Origin: Brevundimonas sp. UBA4609
GTDB lineage: Bacteria > Pseudomonadota > Alphaproteobacteria > Caulobacterales > Caulobacteraceae
Assembly: GCA_002386585.1 (NCBI GenBank)
Contig: DGIZ01000018.1
Span: 1-14,759 of the forward strand
Reading direction: 5' to 3'
DNA length: 14,759 nucleotides
In this document: positions 13,255 through 14,759 of the stretch, piece after piece
How the letters are laid out: every line of letters begins with the position of its first letter
How positions within the stretch are numbered: the stretch's first letter is position 1
Position numbers and translations under genes: made by a program
Notes under the pieces: model-generated
Seen by the model: only the letters and a program-made list of their open reading frames with translations
What the model was told of the DNA's origin: nothing
Database searches by the model: none

Positions 13255-14759
<1,505 letters not shown>

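Overview
The window is high-GC DNA from an alphaproteobacterium, most likely a Caulobacterales member close to Brevundimonas or Caulobacter. The evidence is the gene content (cpaF-tadB-tadC in Caulobacter order, a double-length dCTP deaminase, ApaG, ECF41), frequent GTG starts and very compact spacing. The assignment rests on protein and gene-order recognition, not on a marker gene. The first 11 bases match the end of a standard Illumina adapter, so the left edge is probably a contig end with untrimmed adapter.

Layout. 1-1375: a truncated YeiH-type exporter gene and a divergent LysR regulator share an 81-bp gap full of palindromes. 1382-3904: a leftward OPT-family transporter and apaG. 3998-5032: a rightward dCTP deaminase. 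5033-5223: no gene, but two inverted copies of a structured dispersed repeat around an intrinsic terminator. 5224-7016: a leftward cupin to MFS exporter pair joined by a GTGA overlap. 7066-8259: rightward dapE (lysine/meso-diaminopimelate synthesis). 8272-9689: a self-contained ECF41 module, made of a TGTCACA-N16-CGTC promoter, an AhpD-like carboxymuconolactone decarboxylase gene, and an overlapping ECF41 sigma factor gene with its C-terminal SnoaL-like extension. 9686-10699: a leftward three-gene operon of ridA, a 71-residue protein of unknown function, and a YbaK-type editing domain. 10815-11249: a rightward SRPBCC-fold protein. 11255-14759: the leftward end of a Tad/Flp pilus cluster (tadC, tadB and a cpaF that runs off the right edge).

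How the genes work together. Most of the window is ordinary chromosomal housekeeping and envelope content. Three parts form functional units. In the ECF41 module the sigma factor very probably drives its own operon from the promoter visible upstream. The RidA/unknown/YbaK operon pairs a metabolite-damage enzyme with a tRNA-editing domain. The Tad motor ATPase and its two inner-membrane platform proteins form the third. Five genes (cupin, MFS, ECF41, ybaK, tadC) appear to start with GTG, and three of these starts lie inside the upstream gene, which suggests translational coupling. I found no tRNA, rRNA, CRISPR array, insertion sequence or prophage gene. Nothing here amounts to a clearly new system. 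The best leads are the ECF41 module, the covarying repeat pair and the small unknown gene in the ridA operon.
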